Source: Bugula neritina (Eukaryota; Bryozoa; Gymnolaemata; Cheilostomatida; Bugulidae). From it: a stretch of DNA of 64,000 nucleotides. The translations under genes were made by a program, and so were the position numbers. Positions within the stretch are counted from its first letter, which is position 1; each line of letters begins with the position of its first letter. Shown here piece after piece: positions 36,635 to 49,100 of this stretch. The stretch spans positions 662,501 through 726,500 of the forward strand of contig OZ037766.1 in assembly GCA_964035545.1 (NCBI GenBank), given 5' to 3'. The notes below the pieces were generated by a model, which saw only the letters and a program-made list of their open reading frames with translations, did not search any database and was not told the DNA's origin.

Positions 36635-37420
36635 GGACTGCTTCTGTATCCACCTTTCATTCCAACAGCTACTGCTGCCCCTAGCTGTCAACTCACAACA
36701 TTTAAGGCTATAAATTCCAACGGAAAGTTTATTGCATTCAGACAGGTAAGGGCTGACAGCTGACGTTAGCTTCTTTTAACTTTTCTTATAAAAAAAATTC
36801 AGATAACAAATATTTTGCTTTGGAATGTGTGGCACAGTTTTGGTGTATAATAATGCGTTTAATTATTGTTACAGGCATTATTTATAAAACTTTTATTTAA
36901 AAGCTATCTATAAATTCCATGCAATTATATATTACTTGTATTGTACCTGTTGATATTAATTAGTTAGATCTCTGCTGCTGTAATAATTATCCAGTATGAA
37001 ATAACAATGGCTCGGGGTGGTTTAATTATCATAATGTATATATATAGTATTATATAGTATATAGTACATTAGTTTTACTATCAACTCTCAGAGTACACGG
37101 TATAGAGTATATTAGTTCTACTATCGGCTGGAATATAGTAAGATATCCGCTGGAGTTATGCTGGTGTATTTCTCATCAATCCAGAATCTTGTTTGTCTGT
37201 GAGCTTTGTATATAAAGTAAAGGGAAATGTTATGTCTTCACCAGCAGTTTAACATAACAAATAGTTGTTAGATAATGGTTATGCTATTTAGGGCTAAATT
37301 AAGTTAGTTTCTTTGCAAGGGGCATATTTTATAGCGAAGGTTAACCAACTTAAGGTTCACAAATTTTTTAGTAATAATAAAATTTCTGCTGCTTTGTTTT
37401 AGCCTTGGTTCTTGTTTTAG

Positions 37421-38274
37421 AATGAGGGTGGAACTGTTTCAAGCCTGCCTGGCATTACTGATGTTCATATCACTAGAGGCTAAACCTCTCCGAAGATTAT
37501 CTACACAATCCGAGGGGGTTGGAACACCTCCCATAGTACAATTGTTTCATAGACTGAGAGTTAGAGAGGAGTTAAGTTTGCGGAGCAGAGTTGATGCGCC
37601 CTCTACCAGAAGTATAATGAGAGACTCAGCTAGAGTAAAGAGAGGAGTTAGTTTAAGTAAGTTTAACTCTGATTGTTACTCAAAACTCACAATGCAGTCA
37701 GTAAAGCTACACAATGGTGTGACCCAGTCACTGCTAAGACTTGCCATCAGGAAATTATGCTATACAATCCAGTGTTTACTCTTGTAGTAGCTATTGCCAA
37801 TTGTTAGTATTTTTCCTCAATTATTATTTTTTGGCTGGCTTTAAGCCTACTTGAAGGTTTATTGTCAAAATTGCTAATATTTTGATCACCAAACTATAAT
37901 GTTTAGTAGTATGTGAATTTATACTAAATAATAGTTGTTTGTATTTGTAGCCAGATTCCAAGTAGCAGTTCCATGTCCAAATAAATTATTAAATATTATA
38001 ACTTAACATAACAACATATTTACAAGTTGAATAGCACATTCAGTTTATATAACACATGAAAGTCAGTTTTTTATTGAGGCAAAATTTTATTTCAAACGGA
38101 ATTTTGCTTTCAGTGGGTCTTGACAATGTAGACTCCGCTACATCAGCCTTAGAGCAGATCCGAAACAGGCATCGTCACGGGCACGGGGCCACTCCAGCCA
38201 CCCGACCTCCCCCAGCTGTCATCTCTGAGTCTGAGCTAGATCTGCTGCTACATCTGCTGGAGAGCAAGAAGTAA
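37421..38274 (+). CDS. Secreted prohormone 2, GVSLMGLDN peptide precursor, 131 aa
   Basis: Coding exons 37422-37656 and 38114-38274. The phase 1 intron is at the same codon as in prohormone 1, and the coding exon again opens with A|ATG. The length is also exactly 131 residues. Signal peptide MRVELFQACLALLMFISLEA|KPL, sharing LEA(R/K)P with its paralogue at the predicted cleavage point; a longer basic propeptide; KR site at ARVKR; then GVSLMGLDNVDSATSALEQI, RNRHRHGHG, TRPPPAVI and a C-terminal ELDLLLHLLESKK. Residues conserved between the paralogues are KRGVSL-GLDN, LE-IR-RH, TRPPPA-I and DLLL-LL, whereas signal and propeptide are largely diverged. This is the pattern of a processed hormone under constraint. 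Retention of the intron would instead give a protein of another sequence ending at 37787, which I regard as unspliced reading. Family not recognised; class B1 GPCR ligand is a hypothesis. Confidence 0.8.
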
Positions 38275-40914
38275 CCTCCCCATTGATCTCTAAGGTGAGA
38301 TAGTCTATATATTATATGTACTCTCTCATTGCACTTCATTGATCTCTAAGACTTTCTAAAGATTGAAATTATATGGTAGAAGTTTTATAGCAGCTAAAAG
38401 AAATAGCTTTATGTAGCAAAAACAGCTTTTAATGAATTTTATAACAAAACCTAAAAATTAGAACAGCTCAAATAAATAGTCAATACATAAAAATTTGGTT
38501 TTTCTTTTTAATATAATATTTAAAACAAAAAGCTATAACCTAGGTAACAGTTTCTCCCTGAAGGTTCTTTTTCTATTTTCAGTAAACTTTCATATTATAT
38601 CTGTTATTTTAAAAATATTTCATTGAATCTCAAACGCCATTACTCTCAAAGTCAATATAAGTAGCGATGAAAAGATTACAAGAAACTCAGTTACAGAGTT
38701 AACTTCTAGCTATGAGTCAACACCCTGTTGAGTCTGAGATAGGGTTAATTTGATGAGGCATTTACTCCATACAATAGAGTTAGCTGAACCGTAAAGACTT
38801 AATCCATTCTTTCCTAAGAAAAGAAGGAAGTACCAAATTTCTAATATCCTTCTACCCGTCTCTTAGATTTCCCGATAAGACCCCAAACTCAATCAGCATC
38901 ATAGTAGCTTCCACATGTCAACAACAACTCAGGGCAGACCCAAAGCACGTAAACTATCCTAGTAATTGCGTTGTTCTTGGCAAGCAGCTGGTCTAGGCTT
39001 AAATAATTTAGAGTAATAAAATGTGCATATTGTAAGGCAGGGTGTACCTTGCACTCCTCATTTCTCTGCTCATTGTTTATTCCCAACTTTATAAACAGCC
39101 TGCAAATGATGTAAGAAAACATTCCTAAATTCCTCTCCTCACCCAGCCTCTAATTTTGTTAACAAAACTCAGCTTTACTGATTTTGTCCAGGATAAAAAA
39201 TTTGCCCTTTAGATTCTTAGTATTTTATGACATATGTAAGATTAATTACGCCCAATATTTGTTTAAAATCATTCTTTTTGTTTACATTCCTTGGAAATTA
39301 CATAACATTGTCTTCTTCAAATTGCAGTCACGTCCATCCTGTTAGTTTATTGTCATTAACAGCTTTGATATCAGTTACATAATCACCTCCAGTACAGAAC
39401 AATTAATAATCACTTAATCAAACACTGTTTGACCTTGAGGCAAAGGTCATGTCTCAACAGTTTTACTCAGTTTATTAACTTGAGTAAATTTAAGCTACAA
39501 ATTAGCACACTAAGTTTATGAGCAAACTATCTTCATAGTCTTATTGGCTAGAGTTTGTTTTTCGGTATCATTTTTGCTTTTGAGTCATTTAAAAATTGAT
39601 ATGTTTTTCTATAATAGTTTTTAAATCAACAAATTAATTTAAAAGTATGAATAATGCAGGGTAACGCCCTGAAGATGTTAGACTTATTATTTGACACAAG
39701 TTCTTGACCTTTCTTGACCTTTTGCTGTTGATAGTCAGCTAGCTAATTACTGAGTGTAATTAAATAATTGTTCCAATGAACTGGTAAACAATAACAGTCA
39801 TCTGTCTCCATGAACTACCAGCTGCTCTGTATAGCTTAGTTTTAATATCTTTGAAGATGACTGAAAAATATCCAATAAAAATCATAAAATAAATTAAAGT
39901 TTTGTTAATTTAAAATCAACAGCACAAGATTTTGAGTCAAAGAGAGGAAATTTATACAGTACTACAAATAAATTGATAGTAATTCTGAAAACAGGCCTAT
40001 ATACAAAATTAGCATTTTATCCAGATGGAGTGTCTGTGCATGTGTGTATATCTTTACTTGTACTACATTAATCTATTACCATAATATAATATAATACAAT
40101 AATATATATGTTATTTTTCTTTGTAGAAGCTAAGCTGTGATATAAACTAGAATGCTCAAAGTGAAACCCCCTCCCAAACAGAGTTCCCATTTCTGTCCAT
40201 CCTAATAATTATGTATAACATGTATATATCAACTTGTAACAACACATGTACATATTTATATTTATATACTTTATTAAATGTCATGTTTTTACTATTATAA
40301 TATATTTTATTTTCTTTAAATAATGTGCATAGTTTGTAAAAATTTATATAATTCATTAAAAGTAATTATGAGAATTAAAAAAAAATTTATATATCCTGGT
40401 AATCTTTTACAAAAGTTCATAAATTTGTGTTATTTATTTAATTATATACCCATGGTTATTTATTTGTGAAACTTTATTTCAGTTTTCTCTTTAGTTTTCA
40501 CAACTAGAATTTGTATCTGTTGTTATCTTCTCCCATCGAATTCTATTAATATAAATACAATGCAGCTATCTGTGCTTTATTTAGCTCTGATATCTACAGA
40601 TTATCAATTCATAAATAGAGTTTATTTTTGATTAAAGTACACGCCTGAAAACTACGTATATAACTCACGTCATCATTATCAGAAGTAAGAAATTAATCTT
40701 TCAAATTTAACTGAAGAAATGCTGCAAATTATTGTAATGTTTAATTCTCTAATAAGAATTTCTGCTTTTAAATATTATATATAAATATAAAGTAAGAAAA
40801 TTTACATATAAAGATTACAAGGGGATGTATAGGATATAATATTATGCCCTGAGCATCACTTGCAGTATTAGTTACTACTATTCTTCATGTGAGAGCTCAT
40901 TGTATATATCTACT
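38275..40914. other. Spacer, no gene seen
   Basis: A GTGAGA donor-like site occurs 21 nt after the stop of prohormone 2 (38295), echoing prohormone 1. The remainder is AT-rich with no supportable exon. Confidence 0.4.
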
Positions 40915-40927
40915 ATAATATATAAGT

Positions 40928-41128
40928 GCTATACATTGTGTGTAGTGTCTCACATAGACTGTGAGACACTATACATTGTGTGTAGTGTCTCACATAGACT
41001 GTGAGACACTACACACAATGTGTAGTGTCTCACAGTCTATGTGAGACACTATACACAATGTGTAGTGTCTCACAGTCTATGTGAGACACTACACATTGTG
41101 TGTAGTGTCTCACATAGACTGTGAGATT
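40928..41128. repeat. Array of alternating palindromes (cruciform-forming)
   Basis: Five hairpin units with a period near 40 bp. Each has perfect 12-bp arms TAGTGTCTCACA / TGTGAGACACTA around a 5-nt loop that is TAGAC in units 1, 2 and 5 and the reverse complement GTCTA in units 3 and 4. The linkers (TACATTGTGTG or CACACAATGTG) also switch orientation. This is an array of inverted copies rather than a head-to-tail satellite. Confidence 0.92.
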
Positions 41129-41499
41129 ACTGTTTCATTACAATGTTGTTTTGTCTAACACGCAGTAAATATAAAGTCACAAAGTTCATGCACAATCTAC
41201 TTAGAAAGAATGCATTGTCAGTGAGAGAGGCTATAGTACTATTGTATTCTGTTAGCTCATTGAAACTCAGAAATCCTGAAGCTTAGATCTTTCAACATAG
41301 AATTATAAGCTGCAAATAAATTGAAAATAAAGAACTTTACGTTTTATGATTGTATTTGCATTATAAATTAAAGTTTATTGTTTATTGTTTGTTATGTCAA
41401 CGGTGTCAATTGTTGAATAGCTATTGATTGTTGGAGCAAATAATTAATAAACATATATTTGACAAGACAAAAGTTGAAAATGTATTAAACTGAGCCTTT

Positions 41500-42640
41500 C
41501 AGAGTTTTTTATGGCTATATTACAGGTATATTAAAAAGTTCTATATTACAGTTATATTATTACTACATTACAGGTATATTATAACTATATTACAGTTATA
41601 TTACAGTCTAGTTATGGTTATAAGCATATATATTACAATCTTTCTCCTAAAAGAACACGAAGCTCTAGAAGTTGAAATTAGAATAGGAATGCAATTTTGT
41701 TTTAATACCTGCAAACTCGAACTACAGGTAATAGAGAAATAATATTTTATCTGCTGCATAGTGGAGTTGTCTTCTTACTAAATATTTGAGCAGATAACTC
41801 TCATTTCTCGTCTGCATATTATATTATAATATTATTATCTTTGTTCAAAAAACAAATTATTCTGTGCTATATTGTATATATCATACTATATTATATTATA
41901 TTGCATTTTATTATTATGTATTATTTATCATATATTATACTATATTATATTATTATGTATTATTTATTATATTTAATTATCTTATATACTACATGATATT
42001 GTGTTATGTTACAACATATGATATTTCATTTAAATATTTCGTTAATAGGTATTTATTATTATATTATGCTATACCATATTTTATTATGTCAAATTAAATT
42101 AAATTTTATTACATCAATTATATTATGCTATATTTAATTTTATAATAATAATATAATGTTTTATGTAATATTGTATTTTGCTGTATTGTAGTGTGTTATA
42201 TTATATTGTATTATATTATAGTATATTATGCCATATTTTATCATATTATGCTATGTTATGCTACATTACCTTATGTTATATTATAATATATAATATACTA
42301 GGTATTATACTCACTGTTGCACACTATTAGTAAGCTATTCCAGCAAGCTATTCTTATTCTTTTCTACGGCTATTATCTTTAGCTTTTTGCTACAATAAAG
42401 CGCAAGGAATGCATTGTTACTCACAACTACTGCTGCATAAACCTGTGTATTTATGAAGCTCTAAAAGCATTTACACATATGCACACTTTAATATTTACTA
42501 TGGTATATTATATTCTGTTATATTATCTGATAGTTTATTATATTACTTCGTATTATAATATCTTGTATGTATGTCATACTATATTATAATATTATGCTAG
42601 TTATACTATGTTATAATATGCAGAATTATGCAGATTATCA
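41500..42640. repeat. AT-rich low-complexity region
   Basis: ATTACAGTTATATTA steps at 41520-41625, then TATATTATATTATGCTA-type low complexity at 41850-42300 and 42490-42620. No gene. Confidence 0.7.
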
Positions 42641-43113
42641 GGGTTGTCTCCCCCTAAGTGTTATCTGTATCAATGTTCAAACCATTTGGTCCATCTGATA
42701 AGATTTCCCCACCTCTTATCTTCTGCAGTTAGTGTTATATATAGTATTGCATTATTGTAAAGCAATCAATCGTATTACATCACTCAATTAAATCATCATA
42801 TATATTGCTCAAGTATATGATATATGTGTGTGTTGTTTTGCAATTTACAATAACAATGACATAAACTTACTCAACTAAATCTAAACGCTAACACAACAAG
42901 TCGACACTTTCGGCTGCTATCATTGCCAGCTCTTATCTACTGTAGCCCTTGTTGCTCAGTACAATTTGACAAGTTCAAAGTTCAGGGTCGAAGTCATACA
43001 GGGAGCAGTGTAACAGTTGAGTAAGTAGTGTAGCTGGTTGTACGTTAGACTCCATTGTTCACACGATGTCGTACCTAATTCAGCACGTCATGTCATAACT
43101 GAAAGAGTACAGA
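42641..43113. other. Presumed 5' region of the GLTP-family gene
   Basis: Unique DNA directly before the first exon at 43114. No TATA box identified. Confidence 0.35.
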
Positions 43114-46100
43114 ATGGCTACACCACGAAGTGTTGGTGTGAAAGCTTCCTTAGCTCTAATGCTGCTAGTCACCATCACTCTAGTCGCTCACACGGTCAAT
43201 CATCATTCTGTCACGTGAGTTAAACTTTCTATCGACTTCAAGTTTGCTCTGATAACTAAATTTAAGTTTGTAGTTACGAATCAGAGTTATTGGCTTCTTT
43301 ACAAATCTGTACTCTGTCAGTGTCACCCCTAACTAAATGCTGCTTTTAGCGTTTCCGTAGTTCATCCTGAGTGATGTGGGGGTTAGAGAAGTGGTAGTTT
43401 CTTATTTAGGGCGTTGAGGGAGACCGGAGATAGGGGGGTGTCTTGTGACCCTCAAACTGCTGCTGTTCTAAAGTTCTGCTGTTCTGTTAATCTGGCATAC
43501 ACTTTGTCTATTATGGCAAGTACATTCTAGCTGGCTGTACATGCCACACCTTAGCAAGTGAGATTAGTTTGCTGATTTGGTTAGTTGGTTCTTTCGAGTA
43601 CCGCCTAAAATTCAGCTGCATGCAAGTTACGTTTGTACTCCACACACAGGCATCATCTTATTCACTTCTCTTGACATGTTAGCTGCTCTATTCAAAGGAA
43701 GTAGTGAAGTCGTTGAGAAGTTTGTGTCCTAGAACTGTGTAAGGGGTGTGTACATCTCTATATTGGTATTTGAGCTTGAGCTACTAGCAAGTTCATGTCT
43801 GCTAACCATTGAAACAGAATACATCTGCTAGAGCAATGAATATGATTAACACTGTATTTACCAAAGAGCAACTGTATTTACCAAAGAGCAACTGTACTTG
43901 GCAAAGAGCAACTGTACTTGGCAATGAGTAACTGTACTTGGCAATGATCAGCTGTACTTGGCAACTTACTCAGGTCAAAATTCTGGTCCAGTGGAAGCTG
44001 CAAATTGGCAGTTGGCCAAGTCAAGCTGCCAATTTGCTGTTATACCTTAGCTGTGTTCTTCATTTATCCGGTTTAATAAAGTTAGAGCAAGTTTTACCCC
44101 CCCCCCTTCTCTGTGCTCTCATAGCAGCTGGAATTTTGTGCCGCTCTGTTATCAGCCACTGCATTGTGGTATAAGTTCTATTTAGCTACAGGAGTTGTGC
44201 TCTCATAAATCATATCTGCTCCAAATATTTACATTCAAACGAAATGCCAAAGTTTTTTATTTACTGTGAGTTGTATCTGGCAGGTGATTTTAGAGTGGAG
44301 TTGTTTTGGTATACTACTGTTAGCTTGTAGCCCTGTTACTATATATATAGTACCACTCTTAGCTTGTATCCTGTGACTATATAATACCACTCTTAGCTTG
44401 TATCCTGTGACTATATAATACCACTCTTAGCTTGTATCCTGTGACTATATAATACCACTCTTAGCTTGTATCCTGTGACTATATAATACCACTCTTAGCT
44501 TGTAGCCCTGTTACTATATAATACTACTCTTAGCTTGTAGCTCTATATGACTATATAATACCACCCTTAGCTTGTAGTCCTGTGACTATATAATACCACT
44601 CTTAGCTTGTAGCCCTATGACTATATAGTGCTACTCTTAGCTTGTATTACTATATAGTGCTACTCTTAGCTTGTATTACTATATAGTACCACTCTTAGCT
44701 TGTATTACTATATAGTACCACTCCTATAAGCTTGTATTACTATATAGTACTACTGCTAGCACGGAATCCTGTGATATTGACAGTGTAATAGTTGACTAGA
44801 AGAGTATAAGTTGGTCATAGTACACACATAGCTGCAGCACATCATAATATCCAGCCTACAAAACCAGACCTAGCAGTAGTATTATAAGGCTTGCTGCTGC
44901 CTTTCAGAAATGTGGCTGTCTTATCTGTCAGCATTTCACTATCTGGAGATCAACAGCTGACAGAGTTCAAAGCTGTCATTCTGTACTTAAACTAACAGTT
45001 GATATGGTTTCTCATTTATAGCGGAGTGATAGATAGGAACCACACTAAACACCACCCTCGTGTTAGACAGCATGGCAGTGTAGAAACTCAGGCTCAACTG
45101 TAAGTTTATTATCTCTAGGCTTCTCAAAGTATGTCTGTCTGTCTTTCTGTCAGTCTGTCTGTGTGTCTACCACACAGCTCTTATTCATGACCTACCAGTG
45201 CCACCATCTTATTTCTGGTAAACTGCAATAAGATATATAAACTTTGTCAATAAACTTAAAACCTTTATATTTGGTAGTAAATGAGTATAAAATATAGACC
45301 ACTGTCTCTAAATATAACTGAGAGAACTCACGTAGTAAGATATAAGCATGAATAAGCCGATATAAGCATGAATAAGCCGATATAAGCATTACCAAGTTAA
45401 GTATTAAAACCAACACGTCTCTCTAAAACATAGTTTCTACATAATGCTAATTCTCTGACTTGCAGAGCAAATGGAGAAACTCCCAACCAGGAAACAAAGG
45501 AGGAAAAAAATGTATGTGACTCAAAAGATATGGATAACTTCTTCACTACAATTCCATACAGGTAAGGATATTCCATACAGGTAAGGATGTTTCATACAGG
45601 TAAGGATATTCCATACAGGTAGGGATATTCCATACAGGTAAGAATATTCCATACAGGTAGGGATATTCCATACAGGTAAGAATATTCCATACAGGTAGGG
45701 ATATTCCATACAGGTAGGGATATTCCATACAGGTAGGGATATTCCATACAGGTAGGGATATTCCATACAGGTAAGAATATTCCATACAGGTAGGGATATT
45801 CCATACAGGTAGGGATATTCCATACAGGTAGGGATATTCCATACAGGTAGGGATATTCCATACAGGTAGGGATATTCCATACAGGTAAGGATATATCCTC
45901 ACAGTCCCTAACTGAAATAACATACGAGGGTAGCTTCAAACATGCACAATGTTTAATATGCTGACAAATACCATACCATGCCATGCCATGCAAGTATATG
46001 TAAAAGTTTGACTGATTGATTTATTACATATTGCACAGACATGTTGTGAAATTCAATGTAAATACTGTTTATAAAAAGTAGGCATGAACAGAATTGAAAA

Positions 46101-49100
46101 AAAAGTCAGAACTCTGTTAGATTATTTAAAATAAAAGATCATTCAAAGTATTTACAAGATGGAGTAAAATGCTAGCTCTGTTTCTAAGCTGAGAAAATGT
46201 ACAATGTCAAGCCAAAGAGATGCAGCGAATTCAACTGCTAATACAGAGATTTACCTGCATGCAATAGCTACTTAAGTATAGGTGGCACTATCTATACTGG
46301 TAGCACGACTTTGGGACTGCAGTTAATAGTTAATCATAAAGGCAGCAGAAATACTCTATAATGATGATGTCATCAGGGAGCTTCACTGAGTGAAATTAGT
46401 TTGAATTTTGTATGCACTATGGCCAGATATTGTTTTGTTTAAGGAGAGAATCTTACTATATAAGTGTTTTGCTGTAAAACAGTGAATCAAGAAATGATGA
46501 ATACATCTTTATATTACAGCTCAAGGTTTAGCTTACATTAAGTTGTGTTGAACTGCATTATTACTCAAAAATAAGCAAAAAATTGTTTTCAAACTAAAGC
46601 CATGGAATTATTTTAGTTCCGAAATCTCTATTATGGACCAGCAAAGATACAATCATCTGACTAGAATGTTGCAACTGAATTCAGCTCACCTCAGTTTGCT
46701 AAGTTTGCTGAATTACAAGACGTTTTTACCATGCACTTGTATGTACTATAGACCATAACTTACCGTGTGTTAGCTTATCTATGAGAAGTAATGGAGTACT
46801 TGTTTTGTAGTTTTGTTTCCATGGCAACTCATCTAGATCAACCAATCCAGACAGAGCAATTTCTCAACTGCTGTAGAGAACTGTCTGAAATGTTTGGTAA
46901 GTAAAGGAAACAGATGGTTCCCACCAAAGCATATTTTTAAGTCTTTCAAGTCAAGAAGTTGAGTCAGTTTCTGAAAATAGCTGAAACAATAGTATAATAA
47001 CGAGTTATGTGTAGGTCTTTGTTTTTAGTCAGTTGTATTTTCTTGGACTAAAGCTGTCAACTATAAAATTATGTTGCGCTGTCATTCAGAAAGGGAGCTA
47101 AGGGAATGTGGAGTAGATTGACACAATTTTGTGTGTTTTATAAGCAAAACTCATGAGAAAATCTAATGAATATGCCTACAAATTACCTCTATGTGGTTTT
47201 ACAAAATTTATAAAACATTAAAAAATTATAGCTATCGGAAAGCATATATGACATTTTCAAAACTCATTTTATGTTTTGCATGGTTAGAAGTCTAATACCT
47301 CAACCCTATCGACCCTCTAGGCCCTAGTGGTTACCTAGTACCTTCCCCATATGTTACATCTCTAGGCTACTTGAAATTAGGGCTTTGTCCAATACCTTGC
47401 TTATTATAGGAGAATATATATACTTGGCAAAAACAACTGCGATTTACTACTAGCAACTGGCAACTAATACTAGCAACTCTCAACTGTTACTATAGCAACT
47501 ATTAGTGGCAACTAGCAACTATTATTAGCAACTAGCAACTATTATTAGCAACTAGCAACTATTATCAGCAACTGGCAACTATTATTAGCAGCTAGCAACT
47601 ATTATTAGCAACTAGCAACTATTATTAGCAACTAGCAACTATTATCAGCAACTGGCAACTATTATCAGCAACTGGCAACTATTATTAGCCAACCACTGGG
47701 AGCAAGCAGGTTGCAGAGATTTTACTAAAATAACAAAACTTCAGGATGATTTTATCTCAATTGTATCTGCTAGGCTGGAATTGATGTATGTTATTTAATT
47801 TAATTTGGGACTTAGAATTAATATTTCAGATTAACTTCTGCCTCTATTGTTATTTTGAAGTTTCACCAACTATAAATAAAACAACAGACTAAAAATAATT
47901 TTTGATCAAAATGAATACATCTACAATCAGTTTACAGGCTCAAATATGTTAGATTTTAGTTTATGTAAGTTATTTGTTTTGAAACTGGAAAAATAAACAA
48001 CATCATCTATTATTACATAATGTACATCTCTAAAGTAATAGATTTTGAGTAATCTCCGTGGGTGAGTCACCACCTGTTGCTGCCGCTGCCTGTGACCCTT
48101 TTTACCTTGACCTTCAAGTTTGGACTGTCCACTCTGGAGATTAGATTAGAGTGACAATCTTTAGACCATGAACTCTGGCTACCCTTTTCATTGATACATT
48201 AGGCTTGTATTCTACGTGGTGTATATTGTCAGAGTATGTCATGTAGAGAAGTCAGGGTGGCGGTGCAAACAGCTTAATTCTACTTTAGAATACTGTTAAT
48301 ATTTTTTTCATGGCGAAATTTGTTTTACCTGGCATTTCGGTGCTACTTTTAGTCTAATAATTTGTATGTTTGACAAACAATAAGACAGTCTAGAGGGTGC
48401 TTGCGGTCTAAGTAGTAAATGTAGTTAAGGGGGAACAATTCCTAGTAGATGTTGTAAAAATTCACAATATTTTGCAGTTAGGAACCATTGTTTCCTGTTA
48501 CATAGTTTTGTATAATATTTTATTGTATTTCTAGTTTATAGGTTTGTTTGTGACGCAACTTTTAACAATGGAATCAGTATTAAACAGAGCAGTTGTTATT
48601 TCAGCAACAATGGAATTGGTGCATTCTTAAGGCTGTCTGTCATTTGATTTGAAACTCATACAGTGTATAGTCTGCTAAGTTGACAGTTTCTCTCGCCTCT
48701 CTTGTAGATAAACTCAGTGCATCAGCATTCAGTCCCATCAAATCAGGATTCAACACAAACATACAGGTCAGTCTGTTACACAGCGTATGATTGGTCAATA
48801 GTTGTTAGCTAGCACTTTTATACAGCATTTGATTGGATGAATCACTAGCTTACACTGTTTAATTGTATATAATTTATAGTCAGTGTGAGCTTTAAAGTAA
48901 TTTAACTGCTACATTGCGTGTGATTGGTTAGTGCACATTGTCACACTGCGTGTAATTGGTTGAAACAGTAAAGCTAGTCTTTGACTTTTACAGCTGATTA
49001 ATGATAAGTATTTGACCGATAAGAAACGATTCTCCACACTGGAAGCCATCTTGAAAGAGGAAAAGGGGCGGAACTATCACACCTCTAAAGGCTCCGCCTC

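Noticed and set aside
37657-37787. Read-through extension of prohormone 2 past GVSL
   Set aside because: The GTAAGT donor at 37657 and the acceptor at 38113 restore GLDN, matching the paralogue. The read-through has no counterpart in prohormone 1.
45521-45993. Minus-strand frames with repeated Tyr-Leu-Tyr-Gly-Ile
   Set aside because: Reverse reading of the 19-bp splice-donor array, open in all three frames because the unit lacks stops on that strand.
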